A stretch of DNA of 64,000 nt from contig NZ_FNVG01000002.1 in the NCBI RefSeq assembly GCF_900107935.1, forward strand, positions 124,001 to 188,000, in the 5' to 3' direction. The stretch is from Vibrio hangzhouensis (GTDB lineage: Bacteria > Pseudomonadota > Gammaproteobacteria > Enterobacterales > Vibrionaceae). The notes under the pieces were generated by a model. That model did not search any database, was not told the DNA's origin, and was given only the letters and a program-made list of their open reading frames with translations. How positions within the stretch are numbered: the first letter of the stretch is position 1; each line of letters opens with the position of its first letter. Below are positions 51,737 to 60,743 of this stretch, piece after piece. A program made the position numbers and the translations under genes.

Positions 51737-53083
51737 ATGAATATCCTTCTTGCGCACTTTCGCGTCGGCGAGACTGACGGTGTATCACTTGAAATGGACA
51801 AATGGAAATGGGCACTGGAAAGCTTGGGGCATAAGGTGTTCTACCTGGCAGGTAGTGCAGGTAGCACCTGCGCCGATTTGGTCCCTGAGCTCCACTACCT
51901 CGAGCCATTCAATGACCATATCATACACAATGCCTATGTCAGTCGTGATGACTACGCATCAGAAGCGGTTTTGTTAGAAGCCATCGAAGCGCGTGCCAAT
52001 GAGATTGCCCAGGCTATAATTGAGGTTATTGGCAAACGTAACATCGATATTATTGTACCTAACAACATGTGGTCATTAGGTTATCATTTACCCGCAGCTA
52101 TCGGTTTGATGAAAGCCGTCGAAGCGACTCAGACAAGAGTGATTTGCCACCATCATGACTTCCATTGGGAGCGAGTAAAGTACTCAACACCAACCTCTCA
52201 GGGTATTCAACATCTTCTCGACACGGTTTTCCCTCCCAAGCACCCTTTGGTGGAGCATTGTGTCATCAATCGCATCGCTCAATCCGAACTTAAAGCGCGT
52301 CGTGATATTGACTCAACTGTCGTGCCAAATGTGTTCGACTTTGATGGCAGTGACTGGAAAATCGACGAATATAATCAGGATCTTCGTGAGCGATTTTCGA
52401 TTAAACCCAACGACATTATCTTTCTGCAGGCAACACGCATTGTCGCCCGAAAAGGCATTGAGCTGGGAATCGACTTGATCGATGCAATTAGCAAACAGCG
52501 TGAAGAACTAATTGGAAAAACGCTCTACAACGGAGAAACATTTACCACTGACAGTCGCTTAATCCTTATGTTTGCAGGAATGTGTGAAGAAGACAGCTAC
52601 CTCGATTCATTGAAAGAAAAAGCCAAAAACTGCAACGTGGAACTGCTGTTTATTAATGATTGGGTCGGTCACTCTCGTGGTGAGAAAGAAAGGAAAAAAG
52701 TCTATTCTTTGTGGGACGTATACTCACATGCAGACATCATCACCTATCCTAGCCTGCTCGAAGGATGGGGAAATCAGTTCCTTGAAGGACTTGTCGCGAA
52801 AGTCCCAATGGCGGTTTATCGCTACCCGGTGTTCGATCTTGATATTGCCGATTATGGTTTTGATATCATCGATCTGGGCAACAAACACAAAGTCAACCAA
52901 CAGGGTTTGGCGACCATTGAACCGTACACACTCGAGAGCGCTGTCGACACAACAGTCCGTTTCTTGTTTGATGCTGAATCAAGACGCTCTCACATGGATC
53001 ACAACTATCTTATTGCCGAAAAGCACCTGTCATACAGCGCATTAAAAGCGATCCTTTCCGACATTTTTAAGAATAAGGCCTAG
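51737..53083 (+). CDS. GT4-family glycosyltransferase, candidate (mannosyl)glucosylglycerate synthase
   Basis: The 448-residue GT-B enzyme starts [20 protein letters not shown], with the glycine-rich acceptor-side loop. It has [13 protein letters not shown] (138-150), a donor-site R/K pair in [12 protein letters not shown] (232-243), and the nucleotide-sugar E-x7-E motif E342...E350 ([13 protein letters not shown]). The retaining mechanism of GT4 fits formation of an alpha-glycoside. The next gene makes hexose 1-phosphate, so a GDP-mannose or NDP-glucose donor is likely. Divergent from a YcjM-type phosphorylase operon under shared operators. Synthesis of glucosylglycerate or mannosylglucosylglycerate is my best inference. 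Sucrose-type synthesis is less likely. Confidence 0.8.
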   Translation: MNILLAHFRVGETDGVSLEMDKWKWALESLGHKVFYLAGSAGSTCADLVPELHYLEPFNDHIIHNAYVSRDDYASEAVLLEAIEARANEIAQAIIEVIGKRNIDIIVPNNMWSLGYHLPAAIGLMKAVEATQTRVICHHHDFHWERVKYSTPTSQGIQHLLDTVFPPKHPLVEHCVINRIAQSELKARRDIDSTVVPNVFDFDGSDWKIDEYNQDLRERFSIKPNDIIFLQATRIVARKGIELGIDLIDAISKQREELIGKTLYNGETFTTDSRLILMFAGMCEEDSYLDSLKEKAKNCNVELLFINDWVGHSRGEKERKKVYSLWDVYSHADIITYPSLLEGWGNQFLEGLVAKVPMAVYRYPVFDLDIADYGFDIIDLGNKHKVNQQGLATIEPYTLESAVDTTVRFLFDAESRRSHMDHNYLIAEKHLSYSALKAILSDIFKNKA

Positions 53084-53085
53084 TC

Positions 53086-54447
53086 ATGAAAGCACTCAGT
53101 TGTTTTAAAGCTTATGACATTCGCGGCAAATTGGGAGACGAACTCAACGAGGACATCGCGTATCGCATTGGCAGAGCATATGTGCAATTTCTGAAACCTA
53201 AAACCGTGGTTGTCGGTGGCGATGTCCGTGAAACATCGGAAAGCCTAAAACTCGCGTTGGCGCGTGGCATTATGGATGCAGGTTCCGATGTTATCGATAT
53301 CGGTATGACAGGTACAGAAGAGATCTACTTCGCGACCCAGTCACTGGACGTAGATGGCGGTATCGAAGTCACCGCAAGTCACAATCCTATTAACTACAAT
53401 GGGATGAAACTGGTTCGAGATAATGGTAAGCCAATCAGTGGTGATACTGGTTTGAACGACATCAAAAAACTAGCTGAACAAAATGACTTTGAATCCATAG
53501 CTCAAGTGGGACAATACAAAAAGCTATCCAATCTTGATGAATACACTGAGCATTTGCTTAGCTATATTACTCCGAGCAACATCAAGCCACTTAAGCTGGT
53601 AGTGAATTCAGGCAATGGCGCTGCAGGTCATGTTATTGACGATCTAGAAGCTAAATTCGCCAAGCTGGGCATTGCCATCGAATTTATCAAAGTTCATCAC
53701 CAACCTGATTCTAGCTTCCCAAATGGCATTCCCAATCCACTGCTGCCCGAAAATCGCGCAGCCACTTCTGAAGCGGTTGTAAAGCACGGCGCTGATATGG
53801 GTATTGCATGGGATGGTGACTTTGATCGCTGCTTCCTGTTTGACGAACAGGGTGAGTTCATCGAGGGCTACTATATTGTGGGTCTATTGGCAGAAGCGTT
53901 CTTACAGAAGAATCCAAATGCTCGAATCATTCACGATCCTCGCTTAACTTGGAATACCATTGACATCGTCGCTGAGAATCAAGGTACTCCGATCATGTCT
54001 AAAACAGGTCATGCTTTCATCAAAGAGCGTATGCGATTGGAAGATGCGGTGTATGGCGGCGAGATGAGTGCCCATCACTACTTCAAAGATTTTGCTTATT
54101 GTGACAGTGGCATGATCCCCTGGCTCTTGGTGAGTGAACTACTGTCAGTAAAACAACAACCTCTTTCCAGACTGGTGGCAGATCGTATTGCCGCATTCCC
54201 GTCTTCTGGAGAAATCAATTCTAAACTAGAAGATCCTAAGGCCGCCATAGAGCGAGTTCGTGCAACATTTGAAAAAGATGCGATTGCCATTGATCACACT
54301 GATGGACTGAGTATGGAGTTTAAGGAGTGGCGCTTTAATTTGCGGTCCTCCAATACAGAACCTGTTGTCAGGTTGAACGTTGAGTCTCGTCAAGACAGCG
54401 CGCTGATGTCTGAAAAAACTCAACAACTGTTAGATCTTCTCAAATAG
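53086..54447 (+). CDS. Phosphomannomutase/phosphoglucomutase
   Basis: The 453-residue alpha-D-phosphohexomutase has its phosphoserine S98 in [12 protein letters not shown], a metal loop DGDFDRC, a sugar-binding loop GEMSAHHYF and a phosphate-binding loop [14 protein letters not shown]. The GEMSAHH loop is typical of bifunctional ManB/AlgC-type enzymes. It interconverts hexose 6-phosphate and hexose 1-phosphate. Its start is 2 bp after the GT4 stop, so it likely supplies mannose 1-phosphate for the donor sugar, or returns the glucose 1-phosphate from phosphorolysis to glycolysis. A terminator follows. Confidence 0.93.
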   Translation: MKALSCFKAYDIRGKLGDELNEDIAYRIGRAYVQFLKPKTVVVGGDVRETSESLKLALARGIMDAGSDVIDIGMTGTEEIYFATQSLDVDGGIEVTASHNPINYNGMKLVRDNGKPISGDTGLNDIKKLAEQNDFESIAQVGQYKKLSNLDEYTEHLLSYITPSNIKPLKLVVNSGNGAAGHVIDDLEAKFAKLGIAIEFIKVHHQPDSSFPNGIPNPLLPENRAATSEAVVKHGADMGIAWDGDFDRCFLFDEQGEFIEGYYIVGLLAEAFLQKNPNARIIHDPRLTWNTIDIVAENQGTPIMSKTGHAFIKERMRLEDAVYGGEMSAHHYFKDFAYCDSGMIPWLLVSELLSVKQQPLSRLVADRIAAFPSSGEINSKLEDPKAAIERVRATFEKDAIAIDHTDGLSMEFKEWRFNLRSSNTEPVVRLNVESRQDSALMSEKTQQLLDLLK

Positions 54448-54454
54448 CATTCGA

Positions 54455-54477
54455 GGCAGGGAGTCATACTCTCTGCC
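54455..54477 (+). terminator. Terminator after the hexomutase gene
   Basis: GGCAGGGAG / CTCTCTGCC form a 9-bp stem (one G-T pair) with a 5-nt loop, followed by CTTGTCT. Confidence 0.65.
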
Positions 54478-54680
54478 CTTGTCTCCATCCGTCAATTCAG
54501 CTAACCCGATAATTTAATGCATTGCATTAGGGTTTTATTCTTTCGCGGACAATAAACTAGAAATGAACAAAAGTGAGCTCATCAACAATATAATTTAATT
54601 TAAATAACCATATTGTTTTAACAGAGGGGATTTTGACTTACTATGAAGGGGACCTGTTATGTTGCGAGAAGCCCAGCACT

Positions 54681-55397
54681 ATGTCCACGACAAAAGCCAA
54701 ATATTCCGATATCTATCAATCTATTAAAGAAAGAATTCTTTCAGGTGAATACAATACTCACCTAAAACTCCCCGGAGGCAGTGAGTTGGCCACAGAGTTC
54801 GGCTGTAGTGAGCTGACCATCAAAAAAGCATTGGATATTTTGGTTGCAGATGGTCTGGTCGTCAGAAAACGGGGTTCAGGCTCTTATGTCAAAAGGCCCT
54901 TAGGTAAAAGCGGATACAAACACCTCTACGGAACCAAAGCGAATGTCCTGAAAAACGGACAGTCACTGGAAACCAAAGTGTTAGAGTTTGCAGTCGTTCC
55001 TGCCGACAAATTTCTGGCTGAACGGCTCAACTGCGAGCTAGAAGACATGCTGTACAAAACCACGCGTGTAAGAATCATCGATGGCATTCCTGGGGCACTG
55101 GAAGAAACCTACATGCCTATCAACATCATTCAGGGCTTGAAGCGCGAACACGCGCAGGATTCCATATACAGCTACATTACAGACAAACTTGGTCTAAAGA
55201 TCCACAGTTCAACCATGGAGATCACGGTAGTGAAAGCCAGTGAGTTGCATGCCAATGAGTTGGCGATAGTGGTCGGTGAGCCTCTGGTTAACGTTGAACA
55301 AATCGTCTATCTGGATAACGGAGAAATCTTCGAGTATTCCAATGTGAAGCATCGCTGGGAAGGCTATAAATTTGCAACCAACTTTGTGAAGTTGTAG
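54681..55397 (+). CDS. GntR/HutC-family regulator with UTRA domain
   Basis: Start set at ATG 54681 behind GAGAAG, giving 238 residues. The winged helix (SDIYQSIKERILSGEY ... GSELATEFGCSELTIKKALDILVADGLVVRKRGSGSYV) is followed by a UTRA ligand domain (TRVRIIDGIPGALEETYMP ... VGEPLVNVEQIVYL). HutC-type regulators commonly sense sugar phosphates or amino sugars. No metabolic gene is adjacent, so the target is unknown. The upstream region contains an 8-bp inverted repeat AACAATAT / ATATTGTT (54584-54617) that could be its operator. Confidence 0.88.
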   Translation: MSTTKAKYSDIYQSIKERILSGEYNTHLKLPGGSELATEFGCSELTIKKALDILVADGLVVRKRGSGSYVKRPLGKSGYKHLYGTKANVLKNGQSLETKVLEFAVVPADKFLAERLNCELEDMLYKTTRVRIIDGIPGALEETYMPINIIQGLKREHAQDSIYSYITDKLGLKIHSSTMEITVVKASELHANELAIVVGEPLVNVEQIVYLDNGEIFEYSNVKHRWEGYKFATNFVKL

Positions 55398-55555
55398 GAC
55401 TTCTCTATTCGTTTTCTGACAGAAAATAAACCGCTTTAGGAACTCTCATTCCATATTGCATCTGCTAACATGTATATACTCAGGTGACCTCGAGAAGCAG
55501 GCCTCAAAACGAGTCTATCTGGGTAGCGCAATCCTATCAATTATTGGTGACGAAT

Positions 55556-56464
55556 ATGGCTGGTTTGAGTCTGCTTACACTTCTCGACGATATTACAGCA
55601 GTGCTGGACGACGTGGCTCTACTTTCTAAAGTTGCGGCTAAGAAAACCGCCGGCGTACTCGGTGATGATCTGGCTCTCAATGCACACCAGGTATCTGGCG
55701 TCGCCGCAGATCGGGAGCTTCCCGTTGTCTGGGCTGTCGCTAAGGGGTCTTTTCGCAATAAATGTATCCTGGTGCCTGCAGCACTGATTATCAGCTTTAT
55801 CGCACCCTGGCTCATCAACCCTCTTTTGCTTCTCGGTGGCCTGTTTCTCTGCTTCGAAGGTGCTGAGAAAATTCTGGAAAAGTTGCTCCACAGCAAAGAA
55901 CACGAACAACAAATACAGCCCGAACTCCATGGTGAGTCATTGGAAGAGTACGAAGATAAAAAAATCGCCGGTGCCATCCGAACCGATTTTATCCTCTCTG
56001 CCGAAATTATCGTCATTGCTTTAGGGACGGTACAGGGGCAGTCTACCGGCATCCAAGTTATGGTTGTCAGTCTGATCGCCGTTTTAATGACCATCGGTGT
56101 CTACGGTCTGGTCGCTGGGATTGTTAAACTTGATGATCTCGGTTTCTATCTCGACAGAAAAGCTCAGGGCAAAGGTATTCTGGCCTCTTTTGGCCGCGGG
56201 TTGATTGCCTTCGCCCCTAAACTGATGCGTGGCTTGACGATCATTGGCACTGCGGCGATGTTTCTGGTAGGTGGCGGAATAGTAGTTCATAACGTTCCCG
56301 CTATACATCACTTAATTGAACCCATTATCATGGACATACCTAACGTCTCTTTTGCACAAGCTATCGTACCGGCGTTACTGAATGGCCTGATTGGTCTCAT
56401 CGCAGGACTCATCGTGGTCGCCGCATTTGGGCTGATAGGGAAGCTCAAAGCAATCGTCCAATAA
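55556..56464 (+). CDS. yedI: DUF808 (YedI-type) inner membrane protein
   Basis: Start set at ATG 55556, with GGTGA upstream. The product is 302 residues. The conserved N-terminal segment AGLSLLTLLDDITAVLDDVALLSKVAAKKTAGVLGDDLALNA and the membrane region HNVPAIHHLIEPIIMDIPN identify the YedI/DUF808 family. Six or so transmembrane helices are visible, with a hydrophilic loop around residues 120-150. Function unknown in all organisms. Confidence 0.92.
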   Translation: MAGLSLLTLLDDITAVLDDVALLSKVAAKKTAGVLGDDLALNAHQVSGVAADRELPVVWAVAKGSFRNKCILVPAALIISFIAPWLINPLLLLGGLFLCFEGAEKILEKLLHSKEHEQQIQPELHGESLEEYEDKKIAGAIRTDFILSAEIIVIALGTVQGQSTGIQVMVVSLIAVLMTIGVYGLVAGIVKLDDLGFYLDRKAQGKGILASFGRGLIAFAPKLMRGLTIIGTAAMFLVGGGIVVHNVPAIHHLIEPIIMDIPNVSFAQAIVPALLNGLIGLIAGLIVVAAFGLIGKLKAIVQ

Positions 56465-56475
56465 AAGACGCTTGT

Positions 56476-56643
56476 TTAATACGCATAGTAGTTAAGTCCG
56501 AATATCGCGCTCGCACTTCCTACGGCTTGCCTATAATCAATCAACGCTCCAACAGAACCCAATGTACACAGAGCGACACCAAGTTTAATCAGCACCTGCC
56601 CATCGACACCTACACTGTTTAAGACTCGTTGATGTGATCTCAT
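56476..56643 (-). CDS. Small uncharacterised membrane peptide (55 residues)
   Basis: A complete short frame on the minus strand with AGAAGGG just before ATG 56643 and TAA at 56476. The peptide MRSHQRVLNSVGVDGQVLIK continues with one probable transmembrane segment (LGVALCTLGSVGALI) and a tail DYRQAVGSASAIFGLNYYAY. Composition is gene-like. It sits tail to tail with yedI in an otherwise empty 433-bp interval. Novel small protein candidate; no family recognised. Confidence 0.55.
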   Translation of the reverse strand: MRSHQRVLNSVGVDGQVLIKLGVALCTLGSVGALIDYRQAVGSASAIFGLNYYAY

Positions 56644-56897
56644 TACCCTTCTGAAACCTAATAAAGAACGTCAAATTAAAGTCCCGTTTTTCAACGAATT
56701 ACAACAAATTGCATAAATAAAACTAATGCCGAAATCCCATCGTACTCAGCCCACCACTTCGATAACGTTTTTTTATCGTGAAGATCATTTTTTTTCGTTT
56801 TACTAAGCCATATCAAAGCCTCATAGTCGCGCCGAAAAGTCAATCAATCCCCCTTACTCAATTACCCTTTCCAACACCGAATTTGGAGGCACCGCTA
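56644..56897. other. Gene-free AT-rich region upstream of the MFS gene
   Basis: No protein-like frame is seen here. It holds the promoter regions of the small minus-strand ORF and of the MFS gene, with an imperfect GATAACG...TTATCG repeat near 56760-56780. Codons in frame with the MFS gene upstream of its GTG are not membrane-protein-like. Confidence 0.5.
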
Positions 56898-58058
56898 GTG
56901 GAAAAAACACCTGAGTTCGCAGTAAAAACTGGCTTTAAGGTCCCGGTTATTGCGCTATCTCTTTATGCCGTTGCATCAGGCTATCTTATGAGTCTGATCC
57001 CGCTAATGCTTAGCGAATACGGAATAGATGCAAGCAACGCAAGTTGGCTTGCCAGTGTGTTTTATGCCGGACTGCTAGTGGGCGCCGTTGTCATTGAGCC
57101 TGCGGTAAAGCATGTGGGTCATCGTATCGCCTTTATCGCCTGTCTTGCGCTATTTATTGCCACCATCGTCGCGCTACCTCTTGTCCCGGAGGCATGGGTC
57201 TGGCTCGTCGCTCGATTCGTAGCAGGGATCGCGGTCGCTGGCGTCTTCGTCATCGTAGAGTCCTGGCTTTTGGTCGGTGATGAGTCCAGTCGCGCCAAGC
57301 GTCTTGGGCTTTATATGGGCTCTCTGTATGGCGGCTCTGCGCTAGGTCAGCTTGGTATTGGTTTTGTCGGTATTCAGGGTAGCCTGCCGTTTGTGGTGAT
57401 CTTATCCATGCTGAGTGCCGCTGTTTTGGTGTTGATATTTGTGCCAACGCAGCAGCCACAGAGTGCTCACTCTGAGACCCTGTCATTGAAGCAAATTGCC
57501 AAACTCAATCACGCCGCCATCATCGGCTGTATTGTGTCAGGCCTGACTCTTGGTTCAATCTATGGTCTGATGCCTGTAGAGCTCACTCACCGTGACGTTT
57601 CACAAAGCAGCCTGAGCGCACTCATGGCGCTGGTCATTCTTGGTGGTATGGCAGTGCAAACTGTTGTGCCGCCACTGTTGAAAGTGGCAGGACGTACGCC
57701 ACTCATGGGAATGTTTTGCCTACTAGGTGTATTTGGCGTCGGTTTGGTGGTCCTCAGTGACGAGCTTAGCGTGCTGGCAATCAGCTTATTTCTGATTGGT
57801 ATGGCCACCTTTGCTCTTTACCCAATAGCCATTAATTTGGGTTGTGACAAACTGGACGAAAGCTTCATTGTTTCAGCAACTCAGGTCATGCTGTTCTGTT
57901 ATAGCATTGGCTCTGTTGCCGGACCTGTAATCGCAGATTGGTTTATGCAGGGCACTCAGGGCCTGATGGCCTATTTACTTGCTACCATGATGGCGACAGC
58001 GATCTACATGTTCATTGCAAGTATCCGAACCAAGAAGCATCTTGTTGCCGGGGAATGA
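56898..58058 (+). CDS. MFS transporter, YcaD-type
   Basis: A GTG start at 56898 is preceded by GGAGG and gives 386 residues, the usual YcaD length; upstream in-frame codons are not conserved-looking. Twelve transmembrane helices are evident. They include LYAVASGYLMSLIPLMLSEYG, ASVFYAGLLVGAVVIEPAVKHVGHR (motif A region), FVIVESWLLVGDESSRAKRLGLYMGSLYGGSALGQ and a C-terminal half ending ATMMATAIYMFIASI. Substrate unknown. Confidence 0.88.
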   Translation: MEKTPEFAVKTGFKVPVIALSLYAVASGYLMSLIPLMLSEYGIDASNASWLASVFYAGLLVGAVVIEPAVKHVGHRIAFIACLALFIATIVALPLVPEAWVWLVARFVAGIAVAGVFVIVESWLLVGDESSRAKRLGLYMGSLYGGSALGQLGIGFVGIQGSLPFVVILSMLSAAVLVLIFVPTQQPQSAHSETLSLKQIAKLNHAAIIGCIVSGLTLGSIYGLMPVELTHRDVSQSSLSALMALVILGGMAVQTVVPPLLKVAGRTPLMGMFCLLGVFGVGLVVLSDELSVLAISLFLIGMATFALYPIAINLGCDKLDESFIVSATQVMLFCYSIGSVAGPVIADWFMQGTQGLMAYLLATMMATAIYMFIASIRTKKHLVAGE

Positions 58059-58180
58059 CAACTTCACAACGCTATAAAACCAAAGCATCGATTTAGTCGC
58101 TGCTTTGGTTTAGCGTCATTTCAATTATATACTGACTATAGTTATACCCAGAAACCTCACATCACAATTGGGGAACCGTT

Positions 58181-58528
58181 ATGACTGAAGTCACTCGTTC
58201 ACTCTCTGAGCAGGATCAGAAAACCAAAAGCAATGCTCTGATTTGCTACGCATGCTTGATCTTGGGAAGTTTCACAGGAGTTTTCTACATTGCCGGGGGC
58301 TTGCTGGCTATGCTGAAACGCGGTGCTGCGGAAGGCAGTATTTTTGCTGACCATATAGAAAATGCCGTCACTATATTCTGGGCCTCCATTATCCTGACTG
58401 TGATTGGTATATTTTCGCTGCCTCTGTTCGGCATTGGATATCTGATTATCGTCGCGACATCCGTATGGGTTCTGTTTCGGTGCGTTAAAGGCTGGCTTCG
58501 TTTGATGGATAACCGTAGCTTCAATTAG
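58181..58528 (+). CDS. Small membrane protein, DUF4870-like
   Basis: The 115-residue protein has three hydrophobic segments (ALICYACLILGSFTGVFYIAGGLLAML, TIFWASIILTVIGIFSLPLFGIGYLIIV, TSVWVLFRCVKGW). The HIENAVTIFWASIIL element is similar to the HFxxxxxTFWxxLi pattern of DUF4870-type proteins. Function unknown. A hairpin terminator lies just after the stop. Confidence 0.7.
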   Translation: MTEVTRSLSEQDQKTKSNALICYACLILGSFTGVFYIAGGLLAMLKRGAAEGSIFADHIENAVTIFWASIILTVIGIFSLPLFGIGYLIIVATSVWVLFRCVKGWLRLMDNRSFN

Positions 58529-58534
58529 CCATGA

Positions 58535-58558
58535 AGAGAGGCTGAAAACAGCCTCTCT
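58535..58558. terminator. Terminator between the DUF4870-like and ABC-F genes
   Basis: AGAGAGGCTG / CAGCCTCTCT form a perfect 10-bp stem with loop AAAA between convergent genes. T-runs are short. Confidence 0.65.
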
Positions 58559-58564
58559 GTCAGA

Positions 58565-60157
58565 TTACCGCTCGACATCTATTATGTGGTCGATACGTAA
58601 TTCTTCAATAAAACCAAGATCATGACTGACGATCATCATCGTACCCAAATAACCGTTGATCGCGTCGACCAGCTGACTTTTCGCCTCGAGATCAAGGTGA
58701 TTATCCGGCTCATCAAGTAGTAAGATGCCGACAGTACTCTGATGAGATGCAATTAACATAGCGACTTTCATTTTTTCTCCGCCGCTCAGCGTACTAATTC
58801 GCTTGTGGACGGTATCGGTTCGAAAGCCTATGCCCGCCAGTAGGGTGCGAGCTCTTGGCATCAGCATACCTTCACAATCGTTGCACACTGCCTCTAACAA
58901 AGTGTGTGCTGGATTAAGCGCAGAAAAGTGCTGGTCTAAATAATAGCCTCGACCATTCACTTTTAATCGCTCAGAGTCAACACTCGCTTGCTCACCGGCA
59001 GAACAGATCTGTTTCAGCAACGTCGACTTACCGGTACCGTTGCGGCCTTTAATCCAAACATGCTGGCCCGTGTTCACGTGGGCACTTAAGAACTCACAGC
59101 CTAACCGATCATTTCGATAGTCACGGAGCTGAACGCGCGCCTTACCGTCGTTCTGGGCGTCACTGGTATACCAACGCTGAGGTTTATTCTGTTCAATCTG
59201 TTCCCTTACCTGAGTAATTTTCTGATTGAGTTGCGTCAGCTGTCGTTCATTTTGAGCACTGATCGCCGCGTTCGCCACCTGAGCCGCTTGTTTTTTTCCA
59301 TCCATAATGATTTTGGGTTGGCTGCCGCTGCGCCGCGCTGCCTGTCCTCTGGTCGCCAGTTTTTGTGCAGTAACCTGCCTCTGCCTTGCTTTCTCAGTCT
59401 TAACGGAACGCTCGCGCAGTAAAGACTTCTCCTGTTGGCTCAGTGACTGCAAGCGCTCGTTTTTGGCGCAAATATAGGCTTGATAGTTGCCACCGTAACG
59501 GCTGAGTCCTAATGAGGAAAGTTCATAGATGCTATCCACCTGATTGAGCAGAGCAATATTATGACTGACCAACAGAACGGGTTTATTGAGCGCACGAATG
59601 CGATCGATTAACCACTGAACATGTTCACTATCGAGATGATTGGTGGGCTCATCAAGGATCCAGGCGTCATGCTCCTGATTGAGCAATGCGTATAAACGTA
59701 ATATGGCACGTTGACCACCACTGAGTTCTGATAGTGTCCGCTGAACGCTGCCGGGAAGCCTGAGTACCTGCATCAGTTGCTGTGTTTTGCTTTCTAACTC
59801 CCAGTCGCTATCTGAAATATGATCAAACCAAAATGCATCCGTACTTCCCTCGGCGATGTGTTGCAGAGCCCGGAGTTTATCTTCAATTCCCAATACAGTG
59901 GCTATTGATAAACTCAGGTCATGAATTGACTCTGTTTGGCTATAGAATCCTACCGAGCGTATACCCGGCCCCCAATCAACCGATCCAGCATCCGGGCTGT
60001 CACGTTTAGCAAGTTGCCGGGCAAGGTGAGTCTTACCACAGCCGTTTCGACCCACCAGAGCACAAAGACCAGAAGGTACCGAAAACGTCACACGTTGAAA
60101 AAGGCTATCGCCATCTGGAAACTGTTTTGATAATGAATTCGCAAAAAATGCAGTCAT
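58565..60157 (-). CDS. ABC-F family ATPase
   Basis: Start set at ATG 60157 behind AAGGAGGA, giving 530 residues. Two ATPase domains in tandem and no membrane segment define ABC-F: Walker A sites VGRNGCGKTH and KGRNGTGKST, signatures LSELSGGQRAILRLY and STLSGGEKMKVAM, and Walker B ILDEPTNHLD and LLLDEPDNHLD. The linker (about 230-310) is a basic coiled region rich in Q, K and R. ABC-F proteins act on the ribosome as translation factors or antibiotic-protection factors. Atypical features are the THLA in place of ST in the first Walker A and DNHLD in the second domain. The exact subfamily is not clear. Confidence 0.9.
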   Translation of the reverse strand: MTAFFANSLSKQFPDGDSLFQRVTFSVPSGLCALVGRNGCGKTHLARQLAKRDSPDAGSVDWGPGIRSVGFYSQTESIHDLSLSIATVLGIEDKLRALQHIAEGSTDAFWFDHISDSDWELESKTQQLMQVLRLPGSVQRTLSELSGGQRAILRLYALLNQEHDAWILDEPTNHLDSEHVQWLIDRIRALNKPVLLVSHNIALLNQVDSIYELSSLGLSRYGGNYQAYICAKNERLQSLSQQEKSLLRERSVKTEKARQRQVTAQKLATRGQAARRSGSQPKIIMDGKKQAAQVANAAISAQNERQLTQLNQKITQVREQIEQNKPQRWYTSDAQNDGKARVQLRDYRNDRLGCEFLSAHVNTGQHVWIKGRNGTGKSTLLKQICSAGEQASVDSERLKVNGRGYYLDQHFSALNPAHTLLEAVCNDCEGMLMPRARTLLAGIGFRTDTVHKRISTLSGGEKMKVAMLIASHQSTVGILLLDEPDNHLDLEAKSQLVDAINGYLGTMMIVSHDLGFIEELRIDHIIDVER

Positions 60158-60431
60158 ACATCCTCCTTGGCAGAGCATGTGACGTCTGGCAGCAGAATGC
60201 CTTTGATTTCAATGAAGAATAAAAATAGAACGAGCCAACGCCCACTAACTCTGCGATTTCAAAAGTTACTTGTATAAAAACGATCGAAATTGAGTTAGTT
60301 ATTCATTTAGGCGTTTACTCCTTGGAAAGTGATAGTCAGGTTATAAACCAATCCGTAGGTCAGCACCAGTGGTTTCATCGACCATCGGAACGAAGAGGTG
60401 TCATTATTTGAGCCAATGCACAAAAGTGCCG

Positions 60432-60743
60432 TCAAATTTCAAACTCAGCTAATCTGGACTCTACGTACAAATTCGCCTTTTGTGTGCGCTTGTCATAGAG
60501 ACAGACATAGACCATAGATTCGGCTGTTTCTCGTGCTTTGCCAATTAGCACCGCGATACCATGATCTTCATTGCCAAACGGATCGACATTTAACTGAATC
60601 TCCGACAATGTTTCCCTGGCCTTATCCGTGCACGCTATCGCTACATTCTGACGAAACGCCTCCCAGGCATCCGGTGAAGAGGCCTGGATAAATGGAGAGA
60701 GCACTATACTTAGTATCGTTATTAGAGTTCTAGATCTCATCAT
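60432..60743 (-). CDS. Small periplasmic protein, third gene of the DUF1800/DUF1501 operon
   Basis: The 103-residue precursor has a signal peptide (LITILSIVLSPFIQAS). The mature part has WEAFRQNVAIACTDKARETLSEIQLNVDPFGNEDHGIAVLIG and VYVCLYDKRTQKANLYVES, with two cysteines that could pair. Its ATG overlaps the DUF1501 stop (ATGA), so it is translationally coupled. No family recognised. The 273 bp between this gene and the ABC-F gene show nothing else. Confidence 0.78.
   Translation of the reverse strand: MMRSRTLITILSIVLSPFIQASSPDAWEAFRQNVAIACTDKARETLSEIQLNVDPFGNEDHGIAVLIGKARETAESMVYVCLYDKRTQKANLYVESRLAEFEI

Noticed and set aside
54584..54617. AACAATAT / ATATTGTT inverted repeat upstream of the gntR gene as a sure operator
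   Set aside because: The region is very AT-rich, so short inverted repeats are expected by chance; kept only as a remark in the gntR entry.
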